Below are positions 12,536-23,939 of a DNA stretch of 64,000 nucleotides, in pieces. The translations under genes and the position numbers were made by a program. The notes under the pieces were generated by a model. That model ran no database searches, was not told where the DNA came from, and was given only the letters and a program-made list of their open reading frames with translations. Every line of letters begins with the position of its first letter. The first letter of the stretch is position 1. The stretch comes from Oncomelania hupensis (taxonomy: Eukaryota > Mollusca > Gastropoda > Littorinimorpha > Pomatiopsidae), in the NCBI GenBank assembly GCA_036898135.1, contig JBAHVR010000308.1, positions 257,501 through 321,500 on the forward strand. Reading direction: 5' to 3'.

Positions 12536-12829
12536 CAGGGCTTCTGAAAGACTTTTTTTTTCAACTAGCCCGCCGGGCTAGTTACTTAGAAAAGTTACTA
12601 GCCCCCAAGAATTTTGACTAGCCCTGCTGAAATGGCGAAGCATCAAATAAGCTGTAAAATGGAGTGCTAGGGATGTGCTTGCTAGGAAGCATAAATTAAA
12701 AAAAATAATAAATCATGCATTTGCAATCTATTACTATCTAAACACAATCATTTCCGTGTAAACAGCTGTCAAAATCGCCTGCTCAAATAATTTTGGAATA
12801 GAAGCGTAACATGTGAAGAGAGAGAGAGA

Positions 12830-12867
<38 letters not shown>

Positions 12868-13777
12868 ATGACTTACTGGCAAATCCAAGGAAAATCAGTG
12901 TATGGACGAGCATGTTTTGCTAAAGCATGGGCATTTCTGAACAGAATTATCAGCTTGTCCATTTGTGCCTTGTCCAACGATGTCAGGCACTTTCCTGCCT
13001 CTGTATCTTCAACCTTCTTTTTGCTGTTAGCATCGCATGTTACACTCCAATTGTTTCCTTCTGAACTTTCATGGGACTTGATGCTAGAGAAATCAAGTTT
13101 AAAATTGGTCGATCCTTCTACAAATAGTTTTTTTTCCTTCTTTCGGTTTCTGACAAAACATTTTGGAGCCATCGTAGTGGAGCCACGTTCGCTTTTTGCA
13201 TACGTGATCAAAGTACCATTCGTCTTTAAATTCGCGCTTTCTTTCATTTTTATCATAGCATCTATCCTTTTCGATTTTTTTCTGATGCGATTGTTTTGCT
13301 TTTTTAGCCGGTGTATCGGATTTGGCAGAAGTTGAACCAATTCTTTTTACAAATCGATCCATACTACCATAGCTAAACCGAAAGCGCTAACAAACTAAGC
13401 TGAGCGATCATGTAAAGCCTTCTCTGATTGGTTCATATCGATCACTATTACGCGCTACGAGCCAATCATACAGAGTATTTTTTGGCTTGCAAGTAATTCA
13501 GGAAATGAGGCACAGTAAGGGATATTTTTCTCCTCTCTTCCTGATGCGCTTATTATCGAATGATATTAAATGAATCATCACCCATACGGTCCCTCTTCAC
13601 TGATCGTTCTTGGCCAAAACGCACAGGTGTAGAGCTGTGCAGTTTAAACGGTGGGATTGACAAAGTGAAGAGAGAAAATCAACTAGCCCGCCGGGCTAGT
13701 AGACTTTGAACTTTAACTAGCCCGTGGCAATTTTAACTAGCCATTGGCGAGCGGGCTAGTGCATTTCAGAAGCCCTG
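12536..13777 (-). mobile_element. hAT transposon relic with subterminal palindromes
   Basis: The ends CAGGGCTTCTGAAA and TTTCAGAAGCCCTG form a 14-bp terminal inverted repeat. Near both ends ACTAGCCC recurs: about three times on the left, about three on the right, twice as the palindrome ACTAGCCCGCCGGGCTAGT (about 12564 and 13682). Such subterminal repeats are where hAT transposases bind. It encodes only a transposase N-terminus (next entry). The flanks are AT repeat, so no target duplication can be called. Confidence 0.8.
12873..13362 (-). pseudogene. N-terminal fragment of a hAT transposase (ZNF862/KIAA1586-like)
   Basis: Two overlapping minus-strand frames join into one degraded reading. 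The first (13362-13099) starts MDRFVKRIGSTS, has a lysine-rich stretch and then a TTF-type zinc-finger region with FKDEWYFDHVC, WLHYD and MFCQK. The second (13340-12873) carries EGSTNFKLDFSSIKSHE, then DKLIILFRNAHALAKHARPY and TDFPWIC. This layout is typical of the N-terminus of hAT transposases related to ZNF862. A frameshift falls near 13160, and the catalytic RNase H-like region and dimerisation domain are absent, so there is no activity. Family assignment is by motif memory only. Confidence 0.7.
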
Positions 13778-14069
13778 ATATATCTTTCTCTCCTCCCCTC
13801 CTCCTTATCCACCTTCACCTGGCAAAAATCTTCTAAAATCAACCTCAAGATTTTGCAATAACATGAAGAGAATACAGTTTGACATGTTCTGAGCTGTAAA
13901 TCATACATCAAATGCTCATTTTATAGACACAATGGTTATAACGAATACAAAAACACAATTCGGTCATTAACTGTGGACTAGGACTCGAGGACAACGAACT
14001 TCGGGTATTACGAATGGGATCATGTTTCCCTTGGACTTCGTTGTAAGCGTGTTCGACTGTATATACTGG

Positions 14070-14074
14070 GGGCG

Positions 14075-14120
<46 letters not shown>
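14070..14120. repeat. GA microsatellite
   Basis: A pure GA run of about 50 bp directly against the tail of an RTE LINE copy. Confidence 0.9.
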
Positions 14121-14735
<615 letters not shown>

Positions 14736-15657
14736 ATAACAAATAATTTACACACGCATTCATGCAGCAACGACTGCATATTATTTAACATGAATTAATC
14801 AGGTTTAAAAGGGAGGAGACACCTGTAAAATGCATGATACAATTTATACACAACTTCAGTCTAATTAGCAAAACTGAATCCGGTTTCTAAGAAGTAGCTT
14901 TGTCTTTTGTCGCGAAGATTGATGCTGTTTCTATGTCAGGTTAGCGTCTTTGGTCTACCCATTTGGCTAAGACTTGACGTGGCCGTTTGAAGCCTATTGC
15001 TACTGAAGAGGGAAAATAGACTACAGAGGCTCGGCTACGTTGTACGGAGCATGTAACGTTTTGTAGCACAGGTTCGGAAGGCGATGTATTTGTGTGAGGA
15101 TGTTCCCACTGTTTATTTGTAGACGAACATTAACCATCACCAATGCCCTGAATTTAGTTACACAGTGATGTTGTGAGTAATCTCATTTTGGTCCACACAC
15201 CTTTATTTATTTATTTATTTATGTACTTATTTATTTTATAGTTTATTTGTTTTGTTTAAATTAGACCCATGGTTAGATTTCCTTATTGAATTAGTATTTG
15301 CATTAGAAGACCAGATAACAGTTTCATTGGCATTTTATATTTAGGATTAGGAACAACTCTGGTTTATGCACTGCACTTACTACACATTTAGGAAGGAGAT
15401 ATTAACCAGTTTTCTCTCACCCTTGGAAACCTTCTGGTCATCTGAGTTCCAGGACTTTACCAAGCACAAAAATCCGGCTTTAGTTTAGCTGTTGCATGTT
15501 TCTGAAAAAGGCGTGACTCATCCCTTGTTTATGTCCGAGGCAAAGCCCTTTAAGAACAAGATGGAATCAGATGTGAGTAAGATTAACATGGGTATCCAGT
15601 ATATAAGGTACACCTTCCTACCGAAAGGATTGTGTAATGTATATCATCCAGGATGTG

Positions 15658-15732
<75 letters not shown>

Positions 15733-16365
15733 ATCCCAATCCCATTCTCCAGTTCTTTTCCAAAAAACCGCAAAAATAATGGAAAGGATGTGAAGTGGTG
15801 TTGATGTAATGGGGGTGTAGTTCATATTTTCATTCTGGTAGGAGTCGAGGACTTTGCACACAATTGTTGGTGAAATAACGACAAACATAGGTAGAACACT
15901 GTTCCAATAACCAGTCAAACAATCGCGTGTGGGACAAATATGATTGTTATTATGCTCGAGCAGAGAAATCAACCACCATCACCACCACCTCCCACCCTCC
16001 CATATTGCTCCTTCGATACAAGAGCAAAAAGAACGACAGCAATTTGAACTTCGACGTAGGCTACTTGTCTAAATTTAGCCGCGCACAATTAAGCTCAAGT
16101 TCACAAATTTCAAATTTAATAATAGTGTAATCACGATTGTAATGATTGCGCGTGTTGTAAGGGCAGGAATGTCTAGGCACTGGCCCAGCTACTTGCGATT
16201 TATCCGTATTTTATTCAGCCCGAAAACCCGAGCAAGACATGTAAAAGGTCATGTTGACCTTTTACGGGCACCTCCTCAAATTTACACCTGTAGAAATGGG
16301 TACTGAAGTATTAATTTTCGTGATGCTGTTTTCCATGGGATAAAAAAGCAAATTGAAAGCATGGA
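14736..16365. other. Intergenic stretch with one CT array
   Basis: No gene recognised. A pure CT run of about 70 bp lies at 15659-15729 and a short ATTT run near 15203-15225. Confidence 0.6.
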
Positions 16366-16367
16366 AT

Positions 16368-16456
<89 letters not shown>

Positions 16457-16458
16457 GA

Positions 16459-16533
<75 letters not shown>
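16366..16533. repeat. AAT array joined to AGT array
   Basis: About 90 bp of AAT units pass into about 75 bp of AGT units. Polytyrosine, polyisoleucine and polythreonine ORFs here are artefacts of the array. Confidence 0.95.
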
Positions 16534-16534
<1 letters not shown>

Positions 16535-16572
16535 TACAGGATGCTATCACGCACTTTTTCTTTAATATCTTC

Positions 16573-16985
16573 TTCTTCGCTAGATCAATGACCTACCTTT
16601 TTTTCTTGAAAACTCTTCCTGGACAAGACTCCTTGTTTGTGTATGAGGTCTGTTGGATCAGCTTGGGAGTGTTGGACGCTTTCTGCCGGGTGGTCACTAG
16701 GGCTTCCTATGATGTTATTATTTAGCAATATAGGCATTTTATATGTATATGTTTTGTTGATAATTTATAATGATGTTTGTATTCTATTTTGTTTTTGTAA
16801 CCGGGGGTTCGAGTAGTTGGGGTAAAGCCTCAGCCGTCCCCTGCGTGGGATGTCTTTATTGTAAAGTGACTGGCCGGTGGAGGGCATTCAATTTTCTCAC
16901 TAGGGTTGTTTCAACAGATCTTTTATGCGGATCGGGGGTTGTCCGGTCCTGATTTGGCTCGGAAAGTCCGCTGGACCTAAAGCAA
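16573..16985 (+). repeat. Dispersed SINE-like repeat, copy B
   Basis: An uninterrupted copy of the family at 9375 and 30240. It runs from TTCTTCGCTAGATCAATG through GGATCAGCTTGGGAGTG, GGGGGTTCGAGTAG and CCTGATTTGGCTCGG to TCCGCTGGACC, and ends AAGCAACAATCAATCAATCA, a CAAT-repeat tail. The tail indicates retroposition. Confidence 0.8.
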
Positions 16986-16995
16986 CAATCAATCA

Positions 16996-17513
16996 ATCAA
17001 TCAAATCGAACACAAAACGCGGCGAACTAATGAGATTGCTATTACAGAAGTTTGAACAGAAATACATTTTTAGTTTTGACCGTTAATAGTTTGACTGCAT
17101 CTTAAACTATTATTGAAGAGAAGGAGGAAACCGGAGTACCCAGAGAAAACCTTCAGTGTCCTGAAAAGTCTCATAGCTAAGTCACGTAAGTTCGTCCCAC
17201 GCGGGGTTCGAATCCGCGACCTTCGGCATAGGGAAGCAGCTCACTACCAGGCTACTCCATGGAACCATTGGCCACTCTTTGAACTATATGCTAGCTAAGT
17301 TTTCTTAACATTATGTGTAGCCAAACACATAGTGCAAAACGTGTGCAGAAAATGATGGTCCTCAGTGACCTTGACTTTTGAGAAAGTGCAAAAAGAGGTA
17401 TTATAAAAACAGTTAGTATTTAAAGTATGGTAAAAAAATAATTAAAAGTCCGTCAAGTCATTTTTGAGAGACAGCAAAAGGAAGTGTTTTGAACAGAAAA
17501 GTAAACTTTCGAC

Positions 17514-17568
<55 letters not shown>

Positions 17569-17606
17569 TAATAATAACAACAACAACAACAACAACAATA
17601 ATAATA

Positions 17607-17668
<62 letters not shown>

Positions 17669-17841
17669 CATTATTATTATTATAAAAGGATCATCATAAT
17701 GGATACTATATAACCAAGCCATTCCAAAATGTAATGATTAATAGAAATATAATTATTAGTGTAATGTGCAGAATATTAAAGAATCCGGGTAAGAAGAACG
17801 TTTATTTATCTTTTGTGACAATGAGTTTCCTTGTGAAATGT

Positions 17842-17885
<44 letters not shown>

Positions 17886-18601
17886 GTGTGTGTGTGTGCT
17901 TATACGCTCGCGGTGGATTTGCCATTATAGGAACATACTCTAGTCATTATGCGCCCTGTTCTTACGTAATATTTAGCGTATTAATTTCCATACTCTGTAC
18001 ACAAAGCTGTCGTAATTTTGTTTATGTTTTATTTCTTTCTTTCTTTTTTTAGGAGGTGGGATGGGGGGAGGGGGAGGGGTACAATATTATCTACAATGGG
18101 CAGTTCACTTACTTCTTACGATGAAGATGTACGGAGGACAATTTAACCCCTAACCTTTGACACCGAGTCATGCATAGACAGTGAGTGACACACGGAAGTG
18201 ATTCATAGCGACAGTTTTCACGTAAATCTGTCGGCCGTGTGTTCAGTCTTTCTGAATCGCCTGTATCTGTCCCTTCACGTCTGTTTGTCATTTCGTTTTT
18301 ACACACGTATGACACGAACTTAAAAAGTAGTAGGTGACTACTCGGACCGATTGAAAAACTAAAACAATCATAGTAATAAAATAAAAGTAGATAAATGATA
18401 AATAAAATCTAAATAAAATTTAAAAGTAATGGATACCTTTAAAAAATCGATCTAATTGTATTTCAATTACTTAGGCATGCTTTGTAATGGTTTGTGGTTT
18501 AAATTGTTGTGGTTGTGGTCCTATTGTTCGTATATAGTTATTTATTCATTTACTCATTTTAAAAAAAATGTATTCATTCATATTTCGTCTTCTTTTTTAA
18601 G
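16996..18601. other. Upstream region of the ZIP exons, repeats only
   Basis: A tRNA-like SINE piece on the minus strand at about 17185-17275 (B-box-like GGATTCGAACCCC), an AAT/ATT block at 17513-17690 that can fold back on itself, and a GT run at 17846-17899. A signal-peptide exon for the ZIP gene was looked for and not found. The end of this stretch is a pyrimidine tract and AG that form the acceptor at 18600-18601. Confidence 0.6.
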
Positions 18602-18866
18602 TGTTTGGACACCAACAATCTCATCACCATCAGTGGAGGCAGCGGAAGTCTGACAGAAGACCAGTTCCACACTTCCGCCCTCGTAGCCCTCTACTTCCTG
18701 TCCAAGGGAAAGCACCCATGTAGGGCTACCATCACCCCTTCTGCTGGAGGATTGACATGGGAGAGCATTCACAGTCGCTTTGTGGTTGGCATCAGCGGGG
18801 GTGGGGGGTGGCTGACGGAAGACAACTTGGAAACCTTCTTACGTGGACTCGAAGACATTTATGAAG
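18602..18866 (+). CDS. ZIP4/ZIP12-like zinc transporter, ectodomain exon A
   Basis: The exon starts in phase 0 after a T-rich tract and AG and ends one base into a codon before GT. It encodes 88 residues starting CLDTNNLITISGG, with LTEDQFHTSALVALYFLSKG, a cysteine in KHPC, and later GWLTEDNLETFLRGLEDIY. The pattern of a CL start, a helix ending in LYxLS and a Cys soon after matches the helix-rich extracellular domain of ZIP4 and ZIP12, which lies outside the cell or in the vesicle lumen and helps dimerisation. These carriers import zinc. The exon's one-base overhang is completed by the two bases of the exon at 21812. Assignment is from remembered family pattern. Confidence 0.75.
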
Positions 18867-19246
18867 GTCGGTGGATGATGCTGACAGTAACATTTAGGTG
18901 ATGGTTTCCCGCTTAACTGTGGAGCAACACCTCTCCCCTCACTCACTCACACAACAATAACAACAACAACAGCAACAACAACAATAACACCACACACACA
19001 CATACATACACCGAGGTGCCAAGGCAGTCACTCTCTTTTTTATACCACAGGGTGTATCAAACACGACACTCTCTGAACAAACTTTCAAACCGTGTTCAGC
19101 TTCTATAGCAACACTCTGTGCATAGTGAGTTGCGTTGCATGAGCATATACATGTACATCATCTTACTGGCTTGTTTATTTGGCGGGTCGAAGTTGCCTGA
19201 ATGTTAAGGAAAGTCAGGGTGATACAATTCCATAATGATATATATA
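18867..19246. other. Intron sequence with CAA/CA repeats
   Basis: Starts with a GT donor after exon A. It contains CAACAA-type and CA runs at about 18951-19010 and no gene. Confidence 0.6.
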
Positions 19247-19970
19247 CAGAGCTTATTCTAGGGCGCGGGATGCGCGGGATCACGCACAAAAAGTTTTTTT
19301 CCCGCAAAGAAATTCGATGAGCGCGTTCGCGATCCCGCGGAGATTGGAAATATCCCGCTACATGTCTTGATTGAAGCGGGCTTTACTGTGACGTTTCTGT
19401 CGTCTGCTAGGGCGTAGCGGAAACTGGAGTTAAACGGAAGTTGCTCTCTTGTATATGCGATGTGTCTCAAATTTTCATTGGCCGATGCTATTCTTATTGA
19501 CCAATCACCTTTCTTCTGAGTGTGGCATCGATGAACCTGACCGGTTGGGACTGGTTTACAATCAGAATCAGAATGGCTTCGAAAAAGCGCACGCTTTTCG
19601 ACTTCGAATTCAGTGGAGGAACTGTGAAGAAAACAGTCACACTGTTTTCCCATGACTGATCTTCTAAAATAGCAGAGCTTTTATGCAACAGTTGTGAAAG
19701 CAAGGTTGCAGATACCAGTTTGTGATATATTTTGTCTGTGATTTGTGTGTACTTACTGTTTGGAGAGAATGCGACAATTGACTGTTTCACAGTTTATCCG
19801 GGAACATCACGGGAGAAAACAGATATGGATATTTGTTTGTGTGTACACCCTATAAATGCCGAGAAGACGCCCCCACTGTTTTGGTCAGAGGGGGGCCTAA
19901 TCCCCCCCTCCCCTTTTTTCAAGGAAGGGGGGCCTGCCCCCACTTCCTCAAAATCCTAGAATAAGCTCTG
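19247..19970. mobile_element. Short non-autonomous hAT element in the ZIP intron
   Basis: The ends CAGAGCTTATTCTAGG and CCTAGAATAAGCTCTG are 16-bp perfect inverted repeats. Total length is 724 bp. On the + strand at 19573-19659 a 28-codon ORF begins MASKKRTLFDFEFSGG, resembling the start of a hAT-type transposase before a stop; the rest of the transposase is missing. The flanks are AT repeats, so an 8-bp duplication is plausible but not provable. Confidence 0.75.
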
Positions 19971-19985
19971 TATATATCGATGTTA

Positions 19986-19989
<4 letters not shown>

Positions 19990-20043
<54 letters not shown>
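19990..20043. repeat. AT microsatellite
   Basis: A pure AT run of about 54 bp. Confidence 0.95.
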
Positions 20044-20045
<2 letters not shown>

Positions 20046-20046
<1 letters not shown>

Positions 20047-20752
20047 CACAAACAACGATAGGTGACTTTGGAGTAATCTGCCAATCTACATACTTGCTCA
20101 GGAGTCAACTCAATACCTTCTGCAAGTACAATAGGATCTCTTAGTTTTAGTTCTTCTTTAGGACTGGACGGTTTTACCGATACGTAACTGTATTCTGGTT
20201 CAGAAACGCGACGGTACGGTATACCGGTGCGGATGTCCAAGTTTCGGTTTACTGGGAAATCTCGACAACACATAACGCGACAGTGAACGACATCTTGTCC
20301 GCCCAGAGAGCGAGCCTAAAGCCCAAACACGTGGATAGGCAGCTGTTCTTAAAGAAGAACTTATAAGAACAGCAGCTTATCTACGTGTTTGAGCATGGTA
20401 CCAGTCGCCAATCCTTCTGAACTCTTAAAGTTCTTTAAAACCTTTCCCGTTGAATGTTTTTTTGTTATATTTTCATTTTGTGGTTTAAAGTTTGCTGATG
20501 TTCTAAACAGTGATTTATCATAATTTGCTTTGAAGGCGTTCAAGCAATAATAAAGCTTCAGTTTCTATGGAAATGTGGTTCTTGGAAACTGTTTTGAAGT
20601 GTATGACAATCATTCTTTTGCGTCGGTCAATACTGTCAGTGCCATATCCCATTTGATTGTAACACTTAAAATCGCGGTATTCCGGTACAAAATACCGATA
20701 CGACCTAAAAATACCGCGGTAATACCGGTACGACTTTGACCCACGGTACCCA
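20046..20752. repeat. Possible one-ended hAT-like fragment
   Basis: The right end reads, on the minus strand, AGAGCTGGGTACCGTGGG, close to hAT ends of the CAGAGCTGGG type. Inside it CGGTA-type motifs (ACCGCGGTAATACCGGTA and similar) recur, as they do near the left side at 20205-20235. No matching left terminus was found; the AT array may have replaced it. It contains the palindrome at 20321-20395. Confidence 0.4.
20321..20395. repeat. Imperfect palindrome, arms about 31 bp
   Basis: The left arm (20321-20351, with CAAACACGTGGATAGGCAGC) pairs with the right arm (about 20362-20395) with about four mismatches around a loop of about 10 bp. It would form a strong hairpin. Function is unknown. Confidence 0.6.
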
Positions 20753-20847
20753 GCTCTATTCTTCTTCCGATATCTGCACTTTCTGTTTACCTATTTTTTT
20801 GGTCTCCAAACTACCTTCCCTCTTCATATATATTTCTATGAGGTCTG

Positions 20848-20882
<35 letters not shown>

Positions 20883-21254
20883 GGTAAATAAAGCTGATAC
20901 TACGTGGGTTATCTTCTTTGTTTCTAAATTCACTTGCAAGAATTTTCCTAGGTCCTTCAAACGTTTCCAGGTTTTGACTGTCAACTACAGTTTTTCTCAA
21001 TAGTCGCCGCTTCTTTCTCTTTCTCCAATCTAAACACCTTAAGATTTTAAATATATTTTATTTGTTTTATAAAAAAAAAATATTTTTTTGGGGGGGGCAG
21101 GGATGAGAGGGGGGGGGTGAGAGAGAGGAAAGGCAAGGTGTATTCATACCTCCAATGCGAACTGTTGCCCTCTCATAGATTTCATACCTCCCCATTTACA
21201 ACTTGTAAGGACATTCGCACTTTGAAAAGTTTTATAAATGGTATTTGCGCCGTG
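20753..21254. other. Intron sequence
   Basis: A GT run at about 20843-20880 and A, T and G runs near 21070-21120. No gene seen. Confidence 0.55.
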
Positions 21255-21497
21255 AAAATGAACATTGAAGTTTTAACGTCCACACCCTCCATTGGCCATA
21301 GGACAGACTGGGACAACCCTCCCAGGAAAGAGGAGTTGTGGACCTAAATCAACAATGAACCATAGAGCAGTCATACTGCTAAAAAAAATTAAGATGGACA
21401 GTGACAATTTGTTATTTTGATCTTGCCCATCACGGAAATCGAACCTAGGTCATCGGTGTGCCAGGCGAACGCTCTACCACTGAGCTACGACGGTGGG
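21255..21497 (-). repeat. tRNA-derived SINE, family 1, second copy
   Basis: Same head and body as the copy at 3187-3420: on the minus strand TCCCACCGTCGTAGCTCAG, then a B-box region and a body matching AACATTGAAGTTTTAACGTC at its far end. Confidence 0.7.
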
Positions 21498-21544
21498 ATA
21501 GAACGGGCTGAATATAAGCTGCTACAGACAGTAACCACCATTGA

Positions 21545-21735
21545 GGGGCCGGGTAGCTCAGTTGGTAGAGCGTCTTACTAGTAAACGAAAGGTACCTGGT
21601 TCGAATCCCGGATAGGCCAATGTGTGACCGTATTATTTTTCCCTTACCATCAACTGGTTCGCTGGTGTCAGAATAATGTGACCAGTAGTCGCCTATACGC
21701 TTCGGTGTCGTGTGACTATAATCTACACTTACACA
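21545..21735 (+). repeat. tRNA-derived SINE, family 2
   Basis: The head reads GGCCGGGTAGCTCAGTTGG with a B box GGTTCGAATCC, followed by a body with TGGTGTCAGAATAATGTGAC and GTGTGACTATAATCTACA. The same head and body recur at 30757-30903. The anticodon arm is not tRNA-like, so it is not called as a tRNA gene. It lies about 50 bp from a family 1 SINE of opposite orientation. Confidence 0.7.
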
Positions 21736-21811
21736 TTTTAACAACCATTAGAAAAAGGCGCGTGTTCAGCATGCTGTATTATTCATTTATTGTAACTTTA
21801 ACACATTGCAG

Positions 21812-21966
21812 GAATAGAGCACGAGCACAACGATGAACACGACCACCACACAGATGACCATGCCGATGACAATGCGGTTAACCCAGTTCAGGATCATGAT
21901 CATGATCACGATGACGAGGAGCATGGTGATCACGACGATAAGAAACCGCCTGTAGTTGAAGACAAG
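21812..21966 (+). CDS. ZIP4/ZIP12-like zinc transporter, histidine-rich exon B
   Basis: The acceptor CATTGCAG ends at 21811 and the donor GT starts at 21967. The two leading bases complete the codon left open by exon A, and the exon ends in phase 0. It encodes a very acidic and histidine-rich stretch, GIEHEHNDEHDHHTDDHAD then QDHDHDHDDEEHGDHDDKK. Histidine-rich loops in ZIP proteins bind or sense zinc. Here it falls inside the ectodomain, between the two halves of the helix-rich region, which is an unusual place for such a long run. That position relies on phase agreement and needs transcript support. Confidence 0.7.
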
Positions 21967-23126
21967 GTAGAAAACCACTGATTTAACATTTGTGTTTTTG
22001 TTGTTTGTTTGTGTGTCTGCTTTTTCCATTGTTTGTCTGCCTTGTCCACATGTTTGTCTGCCTTGTCCATTTGTTTGTTAGTCGGTTGACGTTTGGTTTG
22101 CTTGTTTTTGTTTTTTTGTTTTTGTTTTCATTTAAGGCCTGTTCAAAGAGGTTTCTGTGGCGATAATCACTTAGCTATTCCCCAGTTGGACATACCAGAT
22201 GCCTTTGACGTTTATGTAATTGCACTGACATTATTGGTTTGTTTTTGTTGTTTATTGTTTGTTTCTTTCGTACTTGCTTGTAGGTGCGCGTTTAAAGCAT
22301 TAATTAATTGTTACTAATAACTTTATATTTTGTTCATGCGTTTCTTTACCTATTTTACTGTACAAGGAAACAGCTACATAGCCTGTGCCCTAAGAGTCGA
22401 ATCCCACTATCAACGATCAGGCTAGGGTCAACGATGAACAATTTCTTTAACCTTGAGCCATGTCGCGGTCTCCGCACACATAACTATGAATGAGCGTTCC
22501 GCTTTTCTTTCTCACCAATATCGTCCCCTATACGCTTATGTGTCCGGGGACGTTAATCTATATAACTAACTAACTTTCTCACCATTCCACAGCGTTGTAA
22601 GCACCGTTGAATGTAGATCATCCCATATCGTGCCCATTGGAAGGCTGTCAATACCCCATCATTGATACGTGTGTGGAAGCCGTCGTCCCACCAGCTGTTG
22701 GCAACACTCCAAGGCCCTGTACTTTTCACGCTTAATAAGAGCTGTTAGTTTACACGTAATGTGTGAGTGTGTGTGTGAGAGAGAGAATTATGGGGTGGAG
22801 GTGGGGTTGGTTGGGGTGGAGGAGAAGCAGACGAAACAATATGAAAACATGCACTTTTGATAGAGAACTTCTCCATACATGTATACATACCCATGGCAAC
22901 ACACTCCGTATCGATATCAGATTGCTGGTGAACTTTTATAAACCCACCTTTCATAAACCATGAACTGAAGGTTGTTGAAGCGCAGATATAGCTAGCTGCG
23001 TGTGTATTTTAATAAAATGATATAAAACTGATCACACAGCGCAGCTGAGGCTGCGAGTTCTACAGTATTTGACGTACTGTAGGTCTCAGCGGTCCAGCTA
23101 CCCAGTGTGTGATCTGATACCCTGAC
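21967..23126. other. Intron sequence
   Basis: Contains a tandem block with TGTTTGTCTGCCTTGTCCA units at about 22029-22080 and a retroposon-like end at about 22540-22575 (CGTTAATCTATATAACTAAC). No gene seen. Confidence 0.5.
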
Positions 23127-23846
23127 GTATGGAATGGAATTCCCTTTGTAAAATATTTATTTTCAACACTTTCAGCTAAAAAAAAAATTTACATTTAGAA
23201 GCATATTTTCTAAATAATCATTTGTTTACAAACAATATAAGATTTCTCTAAATAATATATTTTATCCGGAAATAACTTATTATCTACCTAAACAATATAT
23301 TGTTTATAAATCATTATTTAAGTCTTAAGTAAATAAGGCATTGTTGCTAAATAAGGAATTATTTCCTAATATAATGCATTATTTAGAAGAATTTGATAAA
23401 TAATTTGTTATATAGAAGATGTTGCTAAATAATGTATTATTTACGTACACAATTCATTGTTTAGGGACTTCAATTTTCATTATTTAGGGGATTCGCAGTT
23501 ACATGTCTTATTACTGTGAGGTTATGTGGTTAGGGGCAGGTGGGGGTAACAAAATACTTTTTTTAAAAAATAGCAAAAAAACTATTTACGATAAAAACAG
23601 TTGCGAAATCGTGATTGTACGCTGTTTTACGACTTAAGACGAGGCAACTGCTTTATTTCACTCTATTTTTTATTCGTTCGCAACAGTATTAATATAGGAA
23701 GTTGTAACGGCTCCGGAAAAGCGGGATCAATCGTTATTTCTGCATTGGCGTCCTGGCCTTCAGAGTACTTACGACATGTATCTTATCACTCCGACCTGCA
23801 AATTCCTGGTAGTTTCGATTAGATAGATGGATATTCAGTGTTTGTA

Positions 23847-23890
23847 GGGTCCAGCGGACTGCTAAGAGCCTAATCAGGACCACAATTTCG
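23847..23890 (-). repeat. Tail fragment of the dispersed SINE-like repeat
   Basis: GGGTCCAGCGGACTGCTAAG and following bases match, inverted, the 3' block of the repeats at 11340-11390, 16940 and 30650. Confidence 0.6.
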
Positions 23891-23939
23891 AATAAGCTGA
23901 AACTTTCCGTTTGACATTAAAACATAATTTAACTCAAAA

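Noticed and set aside
16770..16952. A 60-residue ORF similar to one at 30475-30657
   Set aside because: Similarity comes from the dispersed repeat; there is no protein motif and one copy is interrupted.
21549..21620. A tRNA gene on the plus strand
   Set aside because: A and B boxes are present but the anticodon stem does not pair, and the sequence continues into a SINE body found elsewhere.
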